This document shows, piece by piece, positions 14,242-14,329 of a stretch of 14,329 nt of DNA. This stretch comes from an uncultured Brachyspira sp. Lineage in GTDB: Bacteria; Spirochaetota; Brachyspiria; Brachyspirales; Brachyspiraceae. The stretch is taken from positions 1 through 14,329 of the forward strand of contig CAKVCG010000036.1 of the NCBI GenBank assembly GCA_934725525.1, written 5' to 3'. Each line of letters starts with the position of its first letter. Position 1 is the stretch's first letter. Both the position numbers and the translations under genes were made by a program. The notes beneath the pieces were generated by a model. It ran no database searches. It was not told the DNA's origin and saw only the letters and a list, made by a program, of their open reading frames with translations.

Positions 14242-14329
14242 ATAAAATTAATTTTTTTATAAAAAGCGTTTAAAGACAAAACGCCAATTACCGAATTAAG
14301 AAATTTGGAAATATAAAAATTTTGAAAAA

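Noticed and set aside
14280..14329. Promoter for the sialidase gene at the window edge
   Set aside because: TTGGCG and several TATAAA-like words occur, but no pair has acceptable spacing and the region is cut by the window end.

Overview
The window looks like chromosomal DNA of a spirochaete, most likely a Brachyspira species. It is strongly AT-rich, and its proteins are rich in Asn, Ile, Lys and Glu. The gene at 11503-12762 has the framework, as I remember it, of the Brachyspira variable surface proteins (Vsp). The lipoproteins have spirochaete-style signal peptides. The genus rests on remembered family features, not on a search.

Layout. (1) 1-186: 3' end of an unrecognised plus-strand gene, closed by a good intrinsic terminator at 221-250. 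(2) 436-1332 (minus): a lipoprotein with a TPR-like region, ending at a terminator at 353-388. (3) 1466-5094 (minus): a compact three-gene ABC importer operon (tandem-domain ATPase, then two permeases) of the BmpA/Nup nucleoside type. No substrate-binding lipoprotein gene is present here. (4) 5256-6140 (plus): a metallo-beta-lactamase-fold hydrolase starting with TTG, divergent from the ABC operon. (5) 6156-11085 (minus): a probable four-gene operon. It encodes two consecutive membrane proteins with an extracytoplasmic sensor-like region and a very acidic cytoplasmic part, then a small membrane protein and methionine aminopeptidase. (6) 11086-11502: a gene-free stretch of 417 bases holding a GC-richer cluster of palindromes between 12-bp inverted repeats, then a 13-bp hairpin at the end of the next gene. 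(7) 11503-12762 (minus): Vsp-like outer-membrane beta-barrel. (8) 12855-14231 (minus): secreted lipoprotein sialidase (GH33 type) with a Gly/Ser linker.

How the genes may work together. The sialidase and the Vsp-like barrel are both cell-envelope proteins of a mucosal spirochaete. The sialidase would release sialic acid from host mucin, and the barrel would be an abundant surface antigen. The ABC importer probably brings in nucleosides salvaged from the gut. The two acidic-tailed membrane proteins have the layout of receptors but no kinase, methyl-accepting or cyclase output that I can recognise. They are the least explained proteins here.

For three genes I chose a start downstream of the longest possible one, because a clear Shine-Dalgarno sequence sits before the internal ATG: the ABC ATPase (5094, not 5139), the second sensor-like protein (9298, not 9313) and the sialidase (14231, not 14279). 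No tRNA, rRNA, CRISPR array or transposase gene was seen.
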